Positions 25,708-33,463 of a DNA stretch of 52,333 bases are shown here, one piece after another. The DNA is from Lachnobacterium bovis DSM 14045 (GTDB lineage Bacteria; Bacillota; Clostridia; Lachnospirales; Lachnospiraceae). Both the position numbers and the translations under genes were made by a program. Each line of letters begins with the position of its first letter. The first letter of the stretch is position 1. The DNA lies in the NCBI RefSeq assembly GCF_900107245.1, contig NZ_FNPG01000025.1, positions 1 to 52,333 of the forward strand. Direction: 5' to 3'. The notes beneath the pieces are model-generated. The model was not told the origin of the DNA, searched no databases, and saw nothing but the letters and a program-made list of their open reading frames with translations.

Positions 25708-25755
25708 GCCTTGTAGACTATGTTTGGAATATTAATATAGTTTACGAGGCTTTTT
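25708..25755 (+). terminator. rho-independent terminator of pckA
   Basis: Stem gccttgtagactat (25708-25721) with atagtttacgaggc (25737-25750), two G-U pairs, 15-base loop, followed by TTTTT. Confidence 0.85.
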
Positions 25756-25854
25756 AAAAGTAAAATTTATTATATCAATAGAGCACGATAAGTGGTAAAA
25801 TATAGTAGAGGGATAGATATATATTTTAATGTTTTATTTGTAGGGGGGATGCAT

Positions 25855-26367
25855 ATGAAAACAGCTATTATTTATTATTCTAAACATCATGGTAATACCA
25901 AAAAACTATTAGATGCAATCGTAGAAACAAATCCAGATATTCAATTAATTGATATAACAGAAAAGCATGAAGTGAATTTATGCAAATATGATAGAATTGG
26001 AATTGCATCAGGCATATATTTTGGAAAGTTTGCAAAACAGATTTTGACATTTGCAAAAATAAATTTGCCAGAATATTCTAAGGTGTTTTTCGTATATACA
26101 TATGGTTCAGCAGATAAAAAAACATATACAAAAGAAATTAAAAAGATAGTGAAAGATTTGTATTGTGATATAGTGGGTGAGTTTGGTTGCCCAGGATTTG
26201 ATGATTTTGGACCATTAAAATTATTCGGAGGACTTCAAAAAGAACACCCAACAGTAGATGAAATTAATTCAGCGGTAGAGTTTTATGAAAAGGTAAAAGA
26301 GACTACTAATGCATTGATAACTAAAAGAAAACTAAGGAAAAAACTTGAGTTAGGCACATGTAATTAA
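25855..26367 (+). CDS. flavodoxin-domain protein
   Basis: A 170-residue cytosolic flavoprotein. The FMN phosphate loop is at the N terminus (AIIYYSKHHGNTKKLLDAI, an S-x-H-G-N-T variant), the YDRIGIASGIYFGKFA segment matches the second flavin-contact region, and FFVYTYGSADKKTY the third. It resembles the flavodoxin group used as electron carriers or menaquinone/protoporphyrinogen-type reductases; the partner is unknown. I chose ATG at 25855, seven bases after AGGGGGG; an ATG two codons earlier is too close. It precedes the zinc operon, which has its own promoter. Confidence 0.85.
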   Translation: MKTAIIYYSKHHGNTKKLLDAIVETNPDIQLIDITEKHEVNLCKYDRIGIASGIYFGKFAKQILTFAKINLPEYSKVFFVYTYGSADKKTYTKEIKKIVKDLYCDIVGEFGCPGFDDFGPLKLFGGLQKEHPTVDEINSAVEFYEKVKETTNALITKRKLRKKLELGTCN

Positions 26368-26369
26368 TG

Positions 26370-26421
26370 TTGACAAAAAAAACAGTTGATGCTATAATTT
26401 AAAATTGCAAGCGATTTGCAA
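26370..26421 (+). promoter_or_regulatory. promoter and Zur operator candidate of the zinc uptake operon
   Basis: TTGACA (26370-26375), 17-base spacer, perfect TATAAT (26393-26398). Directly downstream, over the expected start point, TTGCAA (26405-26410) and TTGCAA (26416-26421) form a dyad with a 5-base centre. Its position fits self-repression by the Fur-family protein encoded next. It does not obviously match the known Bacillus Zur box, so the sequence specificity would be different. Confidence 0.6.
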
Positions 26422-26437
26422 AAAGAAGAGGTTAGAA

Positions 26438-26839
26438 ATGCAAAAGAAATATAGAACAAAAACAAGTCAGGCATTAAATGAATTTTTAAGTGAACTTGAG
26501 GGACGTTGCTTTATGGCTGTTGATGTTTCAGAGTATTTAGATAAGCATGATATAAAAGTGAATCTGACTACAGTTTATAGGAACATTGACAAATTAGTTG
26601 AAGAAGGCGAACTCGTGCGCTTTAAAGCAACTAACAGTGATTCGTATTCGTATCGAAGGGCAGACGGACATAAGCATTGCGATGAACATTTACATATCCA
26701 GTGTAAAAAGTGTGGCAAGCTAGTACATGTTGATGATGAGATTATGTCAAAGATAGTTCAAATGATAGAAGACAACTATCAGTTTTCACTTATTTGCAAA
26801 GATTCATCTTTATGCGGACTATGTAAAGATTGCAGATAA
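26438..26839 (+). CDS. Fur-family metal regulator, probably Zur
   Basis: A 133-residue repressor. Winged helix at residues 1-80 (ALNEFLSELEGRCFMAVDVSEYL, VNLTTVYRNIDKLVEEGEL) and a metal-binding dimerisation domain from about 80: the regulatory-site residues are in DGHKHCDEHLHIQCKKCGKLVHVDDE, and the structural zinc is held by CKKC and CGLCKDC. Genome context (small Cys/His protein, ZnuA, ZnuC, ZnuB downstream) identifies zinc as the likely signal rather than iron or peroxide. The ATG at 26438 follows AGAGGT. First gene of the operon, apparently autoregulated through the TTGCAA dyad. Confidence 0.88.
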   Translation: MQKKYRTKTSQALNEFLSELEGRCFMAVDVSEYLDKHDIKVNLTTVYRNIDKLVEEGELVRFKATNSDSYSYRRADGHKHCDEHLHIQCKKCGKLVHVDDEIMSKIVQMIEDNYQFSLICKDSSLCGLCKDCR

Positions 26840-26876
26840 TTATTTTGTAAAGATTATAGCATTGGAGGTGTGCATC

Positions 26877-27179
26877 ATGCAGAAGATAACAAAAAGAGTG
26901 GCTTCGGCTATTATGTGTATTTTTTTAGTTGTAGCTTTATTTACATCTGTATTTTTTGTTGTAGAGAATGCACACCACCAGTGCACCAACAAAGAAGGCT
27001 GTCCAATTTGTGCAGAAATAGTACAGTCATTAAATTTTATTGCGGGGATTAGATTATTACCGGCTCCTGCTATTTTGATTATAATTGCTCAAATGGCATT
27101 TTTTGTCGTACAGGAAATCTGTCAGCAACTAGACAATCATACAACATTAATTTCTTTAAAAGTCGAATTATTAGATTAA
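26877..27179 (+). CDS. small two-helix membrane protein with exposed Cys/His motif in the zinc operon
   Basis: A 100-residue protein. Helix one is residues 8-29 (SAIMCIFLVVALFTSVFFVV), helix two about 57-78 (GIRLLPAPAILIIIAQMAFF). Between them a short loop carries His33, His34, Cys36, Cys42 and Cys45 (NAHHQCTNKEGCPICAEI), a plausible zinc site that would face outside if the N terminus is inside. GGAGGTG lies eight bases before the ATG. It sits between zur and znuA, 37 bases after the former and 90 before the latter. No family name is recognised. A role in handing zinc to ZnuA or sensing it is inference from motif and position. Confidence 0.75.
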   Translation: MQKITKRVASAIMCIFLVVALFTSVFFVVENAHHQCTNKEGCPICAEIVQSLNFIAGIRLLPAPAILIIIAQMAFFVVQEICQQLDNHTTLISLKVELLD

Positions 27180-27269
27180 ATTCTTCCTGGTTAAAGTCTG
27201 TTACAAGTAAAGTCTTGAAAATACATATAATTCAAATTATTCAGGGTAAAGAGAGAGGTAAAATAGAAT

Positions 27270-28277
27270 ATGAAAAAAAATTATTTTGTTAAAATGATAT
27301 TAGTTCTTGCATTAGTTGTTTCGAGCTTTGCAGGATGTTCTTTTGGTGCGCAAGATAAGGCAAGTGGAAAAAATGGTAAAATCAAAATAGTTTGTACAAC
27401 TTATCCACAGTATGACTGGGTCAACAATATAATTGGTAAAAAAAAGGACAACTTTGATGTAGAATTGTTGATAAAACAGGGCGTTGATTTACATAGCTAT
27501 CAACCATCAGCAAAAGATATTGCAAATATTTCAACAGCAGATATGTTTATTTATGTTGGTGGAGAATCAGATGAGTGGGTTGACGACGTTTTAAAAACAG
27601 CTAAAAATAAAAAAATAAAATCCATCAATATGGTTAAAGCTATCGGAAAGGCTGCAAAAGAGGAAGAAGTTGTAGAAGGAATGGAACCTGAGAAGGAAGA
27701 TGAAAAGGAAGATAGTAAAGACAACAAAGATGAAGAAGAAGTAGAAATTGATGAACATGTTTGGTTATCATTAAGAAATGCTAAAACTATTTCTTTAAAA
27801 ATAGAAAAAGAATTAGAAAAGATAGATCCGGCTAATAAAGAAACATATAAGAAAAACGGTGACTCATATGTAAAAAGATTAGATGATCTTGATGCTAAAT
27901 ACAAAAAAACTGTAGAATCAAGTGATAAAAAAGCAGTCGTATTTGGGGATAGATTCCCATTTAGATATATGGTAAATGATTATGATATCAAGTACTATGC
28001 TGCATTTGTTGGATGTAGTGCAGAATCAGAAGCAAGTTTTAAAACAATCTCTTTTTTAGCAAAAAAAGTTGATGATCTAGATACAGATGTTATTTTTGTA
28101 ATTGAAAATTCAGATAAGAAAATTGCGAACACAATTAAGAAAAATACACATAAGAAAAATCAGAAGATTTTAGTAATGAATTCATTACAATCTATTACAC
28201 AAAAGGATTTAGACAATGGATTAGATTACATAAGTGTAATGGAAAAGAATTTAGAAGTACTTAAACAAGCACTTTAG
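27270..28277 (+). CDS. znuA: zinc ABC transporter substrate-binding lipoprotein (ZnuA-like)
   Basis: A 335-residue lipoprotein of cluster A-1 metal binders. The lipobox is SFAGC with lipidated Cys23. Metal ligands His75 (GVDLHSYQPS) and His163 (EIDEHVWLS) are present. The loop usually rich in His in zinc-specific ZnuA is acidic instead (residues 131-160, Glu/Asp/Lys). The third ligand region HxxFxY reads GDRFPFRYM, so the usual His is replaced by Arg228; a late carboxylate is in VIENSDKK. This variant occurs in clostridial relatives. The gene follows the small Cys/His protein and precedes znuC by 15 bases. Zinc is the likeliest substrate from context; manganese cannot be excluded. Confidence 0.9.
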   Translation: MKKNYFVKMILVLALVVSSFAGCSFGAQDKASGKNGKIKIVCTTYPQYDWVNNIIGKKKDNFDVELLIKQGVDLHSYQPSAKDIANISTADMFIYVGGESDEWVDDVLKTAKNKKIKSINMVKAIGKAAKEEEVVEGMEPEKEDEKEDSKDNKDEEEVEIDEHVWLSLRNAKTISLKIEKELEKIDPANKETYKKNGDSYVKRLDDLDAKYKKTVESSDKKAVVFGDRFPFRYMVNDYDIKYYAAFVGCSAESEASFKTISFLAKKVDDLDTDVIFVIENSDKKIANTIKKNTHKKNQKILVMNSLQSITQKDLDNGLDYISVMEKNLEVLKQAL

Positions 28278-28292
28278 TTTTTAGGAGGATTT

Positions 28293-29000
28293 ATGTCATA
28301 TATTGAGTGCAATGATTTATCATTAGGTTATGATGGTAAAAGTATTATTTCGGGATTAAATATCAAAATAAATAAAGGGGATTATTTATGTATATTAGGG
28401 GAAAATGGTGTTGGTAAAAGTACATTAATTAAAACTTTACTAGGATTACAATCACCTATTGATGGAAAAATTGTATTCGATGATGGACTTAAGCAATATG
28501 AAATAGGGTATCTGCCACAACAGACAAGAATTCAACAGGAATTTCCAGCTACAGTCTGGGAAGTTGTTTTGACAGGTACTCTAAAAAAGGAAAAATGGAA
28601 TTTATTTTATTCAAAGCAACAAAAAGAATTAGCTAAATCCAAATTAGAGGAATTAGGAATTTGGAATTTGAGAAAAAAATCCTACAGGAATCTATCTGGA
28701 GGGCAGCAACAAAGAGTCTTATTGGCAAGAGCTTTGTGTGCAACAACAAAAGTAATTCTGTTAGATGAACCTGTTACGGGCCTGGATCCAATTGTAACAA
28801 AGGAGTTTTATAAACTCTTAAAGCAGATAAATAAAAAAGGTATAACAGTTATAATGGTTTCGCATGATATGTCGGTCGTAGAATATGCAAGTCATGTTTT
28901 ATTTTTAAGTAGAGAAAAAACGTATTTTACAGAGAAAAAAAGTAATATGACAGATGAAATGTGGATAGATGTAATCAGTAAAGGAGTAGTACAATGCTAG
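28293..29000 (+). CDS. znuC: zinc ABC transporter ATPase
   Basis: A 235-residue ABC ATPase energising the ZnuB permease. Walker A GENGVGKST (about 35-43), Q-loop LPQQTRIQ, signature LSGGQQQR, Walker B VILLDEP, D-loop TGLDP and switch His in MVSHDM. TAGGAGGA precedes the ATG. The stop overlaps the znuB start by seven bases. Confidence 0.95.
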   Translation: MSYIECNDLSLGYDGKSIISGLNIKINKGDYLCILGENGVGKSTLIKTLLGLQSPIDGKIVFDDGLKQYEIGYLPQQTRIQQEFPATVWEVVLTGTLKKEKWNLFYSKQQKELAKSKLEELGIWNLRKKSYRNLSGGQQQRVLLARALCATTKVILLDEPVTGLDPIVTKEFYKLLKQINKKGITVIMVSHDMSVVEYASHVLFLSREKTYFTEKKSNMTDEMWIDVISKGVVQC

Positions 29001-29839
29001 AAATGATTCAAAAAATACAAATATATATGGAATATCCATTTGTAAAAAATGCTTTAATAGTTGGTGTATTAATTGCGTTGTGTTCTTCTTTGCTTGGTGT
29101 TACATTGGTTTTAAAAAGGTTTTCTTTTATAGGTGACGGACTTTCACATGTTGCATTTGGAGCTCTTGCAATTGCTACAGTTTTAAAAGTTGCAAATCAA
29201 ACGATTCTGATTATGCCTATAACTATTGTTGCAGCAATATTTTTATTAAAAGGTGGACAAAATGTAAAAATAAAGGGTGATGCAGCAATTGCAATGTTGT
29301 CAGTAAGTGCAATGGCTTTTGGGTATTTTATTCTAAATGTTTTTTCAGCAGGAGCAAATATAGCAGGTGATGTGTGTACTACTTTGTTTGGTTCCACATC
29401 GATTTTATCGCTTTTGCCAAGTGATGTAATAATTTGTATTGTAACATCAGTTGTAGTTGTCATCTTTTTTATGGTGTTTTATAACAGAATTTTTGCAGTG
29501 ACATTTGATGAAAACTTCATGAAGGCAACAGGAAGCAATACAGAATTATATAATTGCGTAATAGCAGTAATTACAGCAGTTATAATAGTATTGGCAATGA
29601 ATCTTGTAGGAAGCTTGTTGATTAGCGCATTATTGATTTTTCCAGCGTTATCAGCTATGAGATTATTTAAAAGTTTTAAAGCTGTAACAATTGCATCTGC
29701 TATTATTTCAGTATTAGGGACTATAGTTGGAATTTTTACGTCGATACTTTTTAACACTCCGGTGGGATCAACAATAGTAATGGTATATTTAGGAATATTT
29801 GTTGTTTGTAGCATTTTAGTAGCGGTTTTACATAAATAG
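28994..29839 (+). CDS. znuB: zinc ABC transporter permease
   Basis: A 281-residue integral membrane subunit of the ABC-3 family with eight or nine helices (for example NALIVGVLIALCSSLLGVTL, RFSFIGDGLSHVAFGALAIA, LVGSLLISALLIFPALSAM). The conserved GDGLSH and LLIFPALSA segments form the ATPase contact region in this family. Translationally coupled to znuC by a seven-base overlap; AAGGAG lies before its ATG. Works with ZnuA and ZnuC to import zinc. Confidence 0.95.
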   Translation: MLEMIQKIQIYMEYPFVKNALIVGVLIALCSSLLGVTLVLKRFSFIGDGLSHVAFGALAIATVLKVANQTILIMPITIVAAIFLLKGGQNVKIKGDAAIAMLSVSAMAFGYFILNVFSAGANIAGDVCTTLFGSTSILSLLPSDVIICIVTSVVVVIFFMVFYNRIFAVTFDENFMKATGSNTELYNCVIAVITAVIIVLAMNLVGSLLISALLIFPALSAMRLFKSFKAVTIASAIISVLGTIVGIFTSILFNTPVGSTIVMVYLGIFVVCSILVAVLHK

Positions 29840-29852
29840 TGAGGAAATAAAT

Positions 29853-30428
29853 ATGGATAAAAATTATAAATACAATAAAGTTGAACTAGGTGTAATTATT
29901 TGTGCTGTTATTTTGATAATTGCAATTATAATATACAATACAATTTTTAAAGGTACGGTATCAGGAAATTCATTATCAAAAAAAGGTAAAAAAAATATCA
30001 CGTCAAAATATCAGACAGAAAAGCTTATAAAGGCTGGCATCAAAAAAGATATAAAAAAAAACAAAGAAAATAAAGCTCCCAAAAATGATTCAATAATTGA
30101 TTACAGCAAAATGGGAAAGGATATGGAATATGCATCTGTCTATCAAATGGAAATGACACCAAATGATTATATGAATAAGACCGTTGTTTTAAAGGGAAAT
30201 TATTATTCTGGTGTTGACAGTCAGGGAAAAAGTCATAATTATTGTGTCATTACATGTCAGGGAGGTTGCTGCGTTCAAGGGGTTGAATTCATAATGGATG
30301 AAAGATTTAAAGATGATAAGTTTAAAGATAATCAGGAGATTATAGTTGAAGGCAAATTTGAAATTCGAGATGGAGAAAAGGGAGGAAAAATAATCGTTTT
30401 GAGAGATGCCATCATAAAACTGAAATAG
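29853..30428 (+). CDS. membrane-anchored protein with OB-like domain, last gene of the zinc operon
   Basis: A 191-residue protein with one N-terminal helix (residues 12-32, GVIICAVILIIAIIIYN), a Lys-rich linker (about 40-85), and an extracytoplasmic beta-rich domain (about 95-191). The domain holds NYCVITCQGGCCVQGVEFIM, with Cys-x3-Cys-Cys, and VEGKFEI and GGKIIVLRDAI. This pattern recalls the C-terminal domain of YcgQ/TIGR03943-type proteins, where a similar Cys-rich strand is followed by an OB fold; I hold that loosely. TGAGGAAA precedes the ATG, 13 bases after znuB. Zinc binding or delivery is inference from context. Confidence 0.7.
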   Translation: MDKNYKYNKVELGVIICAVILIIAIIIYNTIFKGTVSGNSLSKKGKKNITSKYQTEKLIKAGIKKDIKKNKENKAPKNDSIIDYSKMGKDMEYASVYQMEMTPNDYMNKTVVLKGNYYSGVDSQGKSHNYCVITCQGGCCVQGVEFIMDERFKDDKFKDNQEIIVEGKFEIRDGEKGGKIIVLRDAIIKLK

Positions 30429-30542
30429 TGTATATATAAAGCAAAATCTATGAAGTTTTTATTAAATAAAACAATAAAAATACTAATTAAAAATTTACCT
30501 CCGATATATAATATGTGATGTTGTATATTTGGAGGATTTTAT

Positions 30543-32024
30543 ATGGAATATAATGATTTGATTAAGAAAAAGACAAAATATTTAAGTATTGTTCTATTGA
30601 TAAGTATAATATTAAGAGGTATTGTAAATTCATTTTTTGTAGATTTAAAAATAGTTATTGCATTAGTTTTTGTAGGATTGATATTATTTGGAATTGTACA
30701 AGTTATTGCAAGAATCTGTTCGCCAAACATATCTATGTTTTTTATGGTCATACTTCTAACAGGTTTATCAATATTGTGCATGTTTGCATTTCCAACAACA
30801 ACAAATTATTTAATGTTTTTTTTGGCTGTATTTATGATTGTTATATATGAAGACATAAAAGTAATCGTTGCACAATGTGCAGCGAGTGTAATTTTTATGT
30901 CATTTTTTTATTTTCAGTATCAAAAAGAACTTGCATCAACATGGACAAATGATGCGCTAGCAATGTGTATCGTATATATACTTAGTGCGCTTATGGTATT
31001 TGCCGGAATGTGTAGTATGACTCAAAAACAATTTAAAAAATTAAATGAAACATTAAATGAGAGCAGAGATGTTGAAGAAAAAGCTGAAAGATTAATAGAA
31101 TCGATAGCGAAATCTGTAGCTAAGTTAAATGAAGTTAGTGAAGTTATAAATTCGAGTATTGATGAAGCAGAAAACATTGCAAGTCATATGGAAAATACGT
31201 CAAATGACGTTGCCAAAGGTGCAATAGAAGAGGTTGAAGCAGCAGAAAGCATAAAGAGAATGGTTGAAGATGGTGTAACTAAAATAAATAAAGTCTATGA
31301 TTCGAGTCTTACAATGCAGGATGCTTCTGCAGAAAGTTCGAAATTAATTCATGAAGGAAATAAAAAAGTTGCAACATTAACAGAAAATATGTATGAATTA
31401 GATGACGGGATGAAGCTACTTTTAGAGAGTATTACGGATTTAGCAAATGAAAATAATCAAATAGGAACCATATTAGGAACACTCGATAATATAACAAAAC
31501 AGACTAGTTTGTTAGCACTTAATGCATCAATAGAAGCTGCAAGAGCTGGGGAGCAAGGCAAAGGTTTTGCTGTAGTTGCAAATGAAGTAAGAGAACTTTC
31601 GGAAAGTTCAGCAAAATTTACCAATGAAATTCATAATATATTAAATATGATTAAAGATAAAACAGATGATACAAAAAATCAGATTGAAAATAATGAGGGT
31701 TTAGTTTCAAAATGTGTGAATCAGTCTAAAGATGTAGATGATGCTTTCAAGATTATTTCAAATAATACTCAGCAGGTTGAACTCGATTCACAAAATGTAA
31801 AAGTTGAAGCTAAAGATTTACAGAATGTACTGCTTAAAACACAAGAAGATGTTAATAACATAAGAAACAATGTTGAGACAACCTCTTCTGCAATGGAAGA
31901 GATGTCGACAAATATTCATAATCTGTCAGAAAGTGTAATGTCAATTACATCAGGTTATAAACAATTACGAAGTCTTACACATAAGCTAACAAGACTGCTA
32001 AATGAGCAAAACGAAGAACAGTAA
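30543..32024 (+). CDS. methyl-accepting chemotaxis protein with six-helix membrane sensor
   Basis: A 493-residue receptor. Residues about 13-160 form six closely spaced hydrophobic helices with no extracellular ligand domain; a cytosolic coiled region (165-230) leads into the MCP signalling domain with the conserved tip [21 protein letters not shown] near 325-345 and methylation-type heptads on both sides. HAMP is not evident. Such receptors usually sense membrane energy state or ligands within the bilayer. GGAGG precedes the ATG. No chemotaxis genes are nearby; the gene has 114 free bases before it with only a weak promoter-like stretch. Confidence 0.93.
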   Translation: MEYNDLIKKKTKYLSIVLLISIILRGIVNSFFVDLKIVIALVFVGLILFGIVQVIARICSPNISMFFMVILLTGLSILCMFAFPTTTNYLMFFLAVFMIVIYEDIKVIVAQCAASVIFMSFFYFQYQKELASTWTNDALAMCIVYILSALMVFAGMCSMTQKQFKKLNETLNESRDVEEKAERLIESIAKSVAKLNEVSEVINSSIDEAENIASHMENTSNDVAKGAIEEVEAAESIKRMVEDGVTKINKVYDSSLTMQDASAESSKLIHEGNKKVATLTENMYELDDGMKLLLESITDLANENNQIGTILGTLDNITKQTSLLALNASIEAARAGEQGKGFAVVANEVRELSESSAKFTNEIHNILNMIKDKTDDTKNQIENNEGLVSKCVNQSKDVDDAFKIISNNTQQVELDSQNVKVEAKDLQNVLLKTQEDVNNIRNNVETTSSAMEEMSTNIHNLSESVMSITSGYKQLRSLTHKLTRLLNEQNEEQ

Positions 32025-32169
32025 TAAAAAAAGTATTTCTGAAAAAAATTCGGGTTTAAATTGTACTTATACTCGTAATATTATATAATATATTATAAGA
32101 ATGAGATTTTTTTTGAACGTATTATATAATGTGATGTCAAAAGTATAATTTTATAGGAGGAAGTAGTCC

Positions 32170-33363
32170 ATGTTAGTTGAATTTTGTATAAAAAATTATA
32201 AGTCGTTTAAGCAAGAAGCGGCTATTGATTTGTCGGCTACTAAGATGACAGAATTTTCAAATACACTTATTATTAATGGAAGTGAGAAACTTTTACCTAT
32301 ATCAGTTTTATTTGGACCAAATGCTAGCGGAAAGAGCACAGTTTTCGAAGCATATAAGTTTATGACAGATATGGTAGGTGGGAAGTTCCTTTTAGAAAAA
32401 GGAAATACTTTTACACAGAAACCATTTCTGTTTGATTCATATTACAAAGAAAGAGAAACAGTTTTTGAAGTTTATTTTATGTTAGATGATGATTCTAGAG
32501 CGAGAGTATTTAATTATGGATTTGCAATTTTAAAAAATAAAATTGTAGCAGAATGGCTTAATGTAAAAGCTAGAACAACTAAGAATTACAGAATTGTTTT
32601 TTCAAGAAAAGGAAATGAATTATACAGAAGCGTATTATCGCACGCAGATCACGAGATGATTCAGAATATTATTACAGATGATATGTTAATTGCAACAGCA
32701 GCTAAGATTTTGAAAATATCTAGTTTAGAAGGAATATATGATTTCTTCCAAAAAAATGAATTCGCGTCAGAAGACATTGGAACAGAGTTTTCGTCAAAAG
32801 ATTTGTCAAAAGAATTTATCGATGATAAAGAATTTTTAGGTAAGATGCTAGAAACCTTTAGAACTTTTGATAAGACAATTACAGGACTTAGAGTAGATAA
32901 GAATTTAGAAAAAAAAGTATTATTTACTCACCAGAAGTCAGGAAGCAATGGTTCAATCGAGATACCAATGGAAATGGAATCTAGGGGTGTAAGAAAGGTA
33001 TTTTCACTATTCCCAAAAATCCATAAGGTTTTATCAACAGGTGGAGTACTATTTATTGATGAAATAGATAGTGGCTTGCATACATTTTTAGTTAGAAGTT
33101 TTATAAAATGTTTAACAGATAAATCTTTTAATGCAAAGCAAGCACAATTTATTTTTACAACTAATGACGTTTGTCAATTGTCAAATGATATTCTAAGACG
33201 TGATGAAATTTGGTTTGTAGAAAAAGATAAAAACGGTTCTTCTTCAATGTTCTCATTGGCAGATATTGTTGATGAATACGGAATTGGAATCAGAAAAGAT
33301 GAAAGCTTTTCAAAGAATTATCTTGCAGGAAAATATGGTGCAGTTCCAGATACGTTAGAATAA
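32170..33363 (+). CDS. AAA15-family ATPase (RloA/OLD-like), standalone
   Basis: A 397-residue cytosolic ATPase of the SMC/ABC-like AAA15 group. The N terminus MLVEFCIKNYKSFKQEAAID matches the family start, Walker A is GPNASGKST (49-57), Walker B is VLFIDEIDSGLH (about 296-307), and FIFTTNDVCQLSNDILRRDEIWFVEKD is the typical post-Walker B region. No TOPRIM or nuclease domain is present. Homologues often pair with RloB, DUF4435 or other effector genes in phage-defence modules; here the next gene is the convergent cstA, so no partner is visible. AGGAGG lies nine bases before the ATG. Confidence 0.88.
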   Translation: MLVEFCIKNYKSFKQEAAIDLSATKMTEFSNTLIINGSEKLLPISVLFGPNASGKSTVFEAYKFMTDMVGGKFLLEKGNTFTQKPFLFDSYYKERETVFEVYFMLDDDSRARVFNYGFAILKNKIVAEWLNVKARTTKNYRIVFSRKGNELYRSVLSHADHEMIQNIITDDMLIATAAKILKISSLEGIYDFFQKNEFASEDIGTEFSSKDLSKEFIDDKEFLGKMLETFRTFDKTITGLRVDKNLEKKVLFTHQKSGSNGSIEIPMEMESRGVRKVFSLFPKIHKVLSTGGVLFIDEIDSGLHTFLVRSFIKCLTDKSFNAKQAQFIFTTNDVCQLSNDILRRDEIWFVEKDKNGSSSMFSLADIVDEYGIGIRKDESFSKNYLAGKYGAVPDTLE

Positions 33364-33394
33364 ATTAAAAAATAAAGCAGTTGTGCTAAAAGTT

Positions 33395-33435
33395 AGGAGC
33401 CATGGAAAACATATTTGTTTTCCATGGCTCCTTTG
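33395..33435. terminator. strong bidirectional terminator
   Basis: Perfect 16-bp stem aggagccatggaaaac (33395-33410) / gttttccatggctcct (33417-33432), 6-base loop, T-run after. Shared by the convergent ATPase and cstA genes. Confidence 0.92.
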
Positions 33436-33463
33436 TAGTGCAATCAATTAGTGATTAAATCAC

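Noticed and set aside
27551-27904. Ser-rich minus-strand ORF of 117 codons
   Set aside because: Antisense of the acidic loop of znuA; Glu codons read backwards give Ser/Phe runs.
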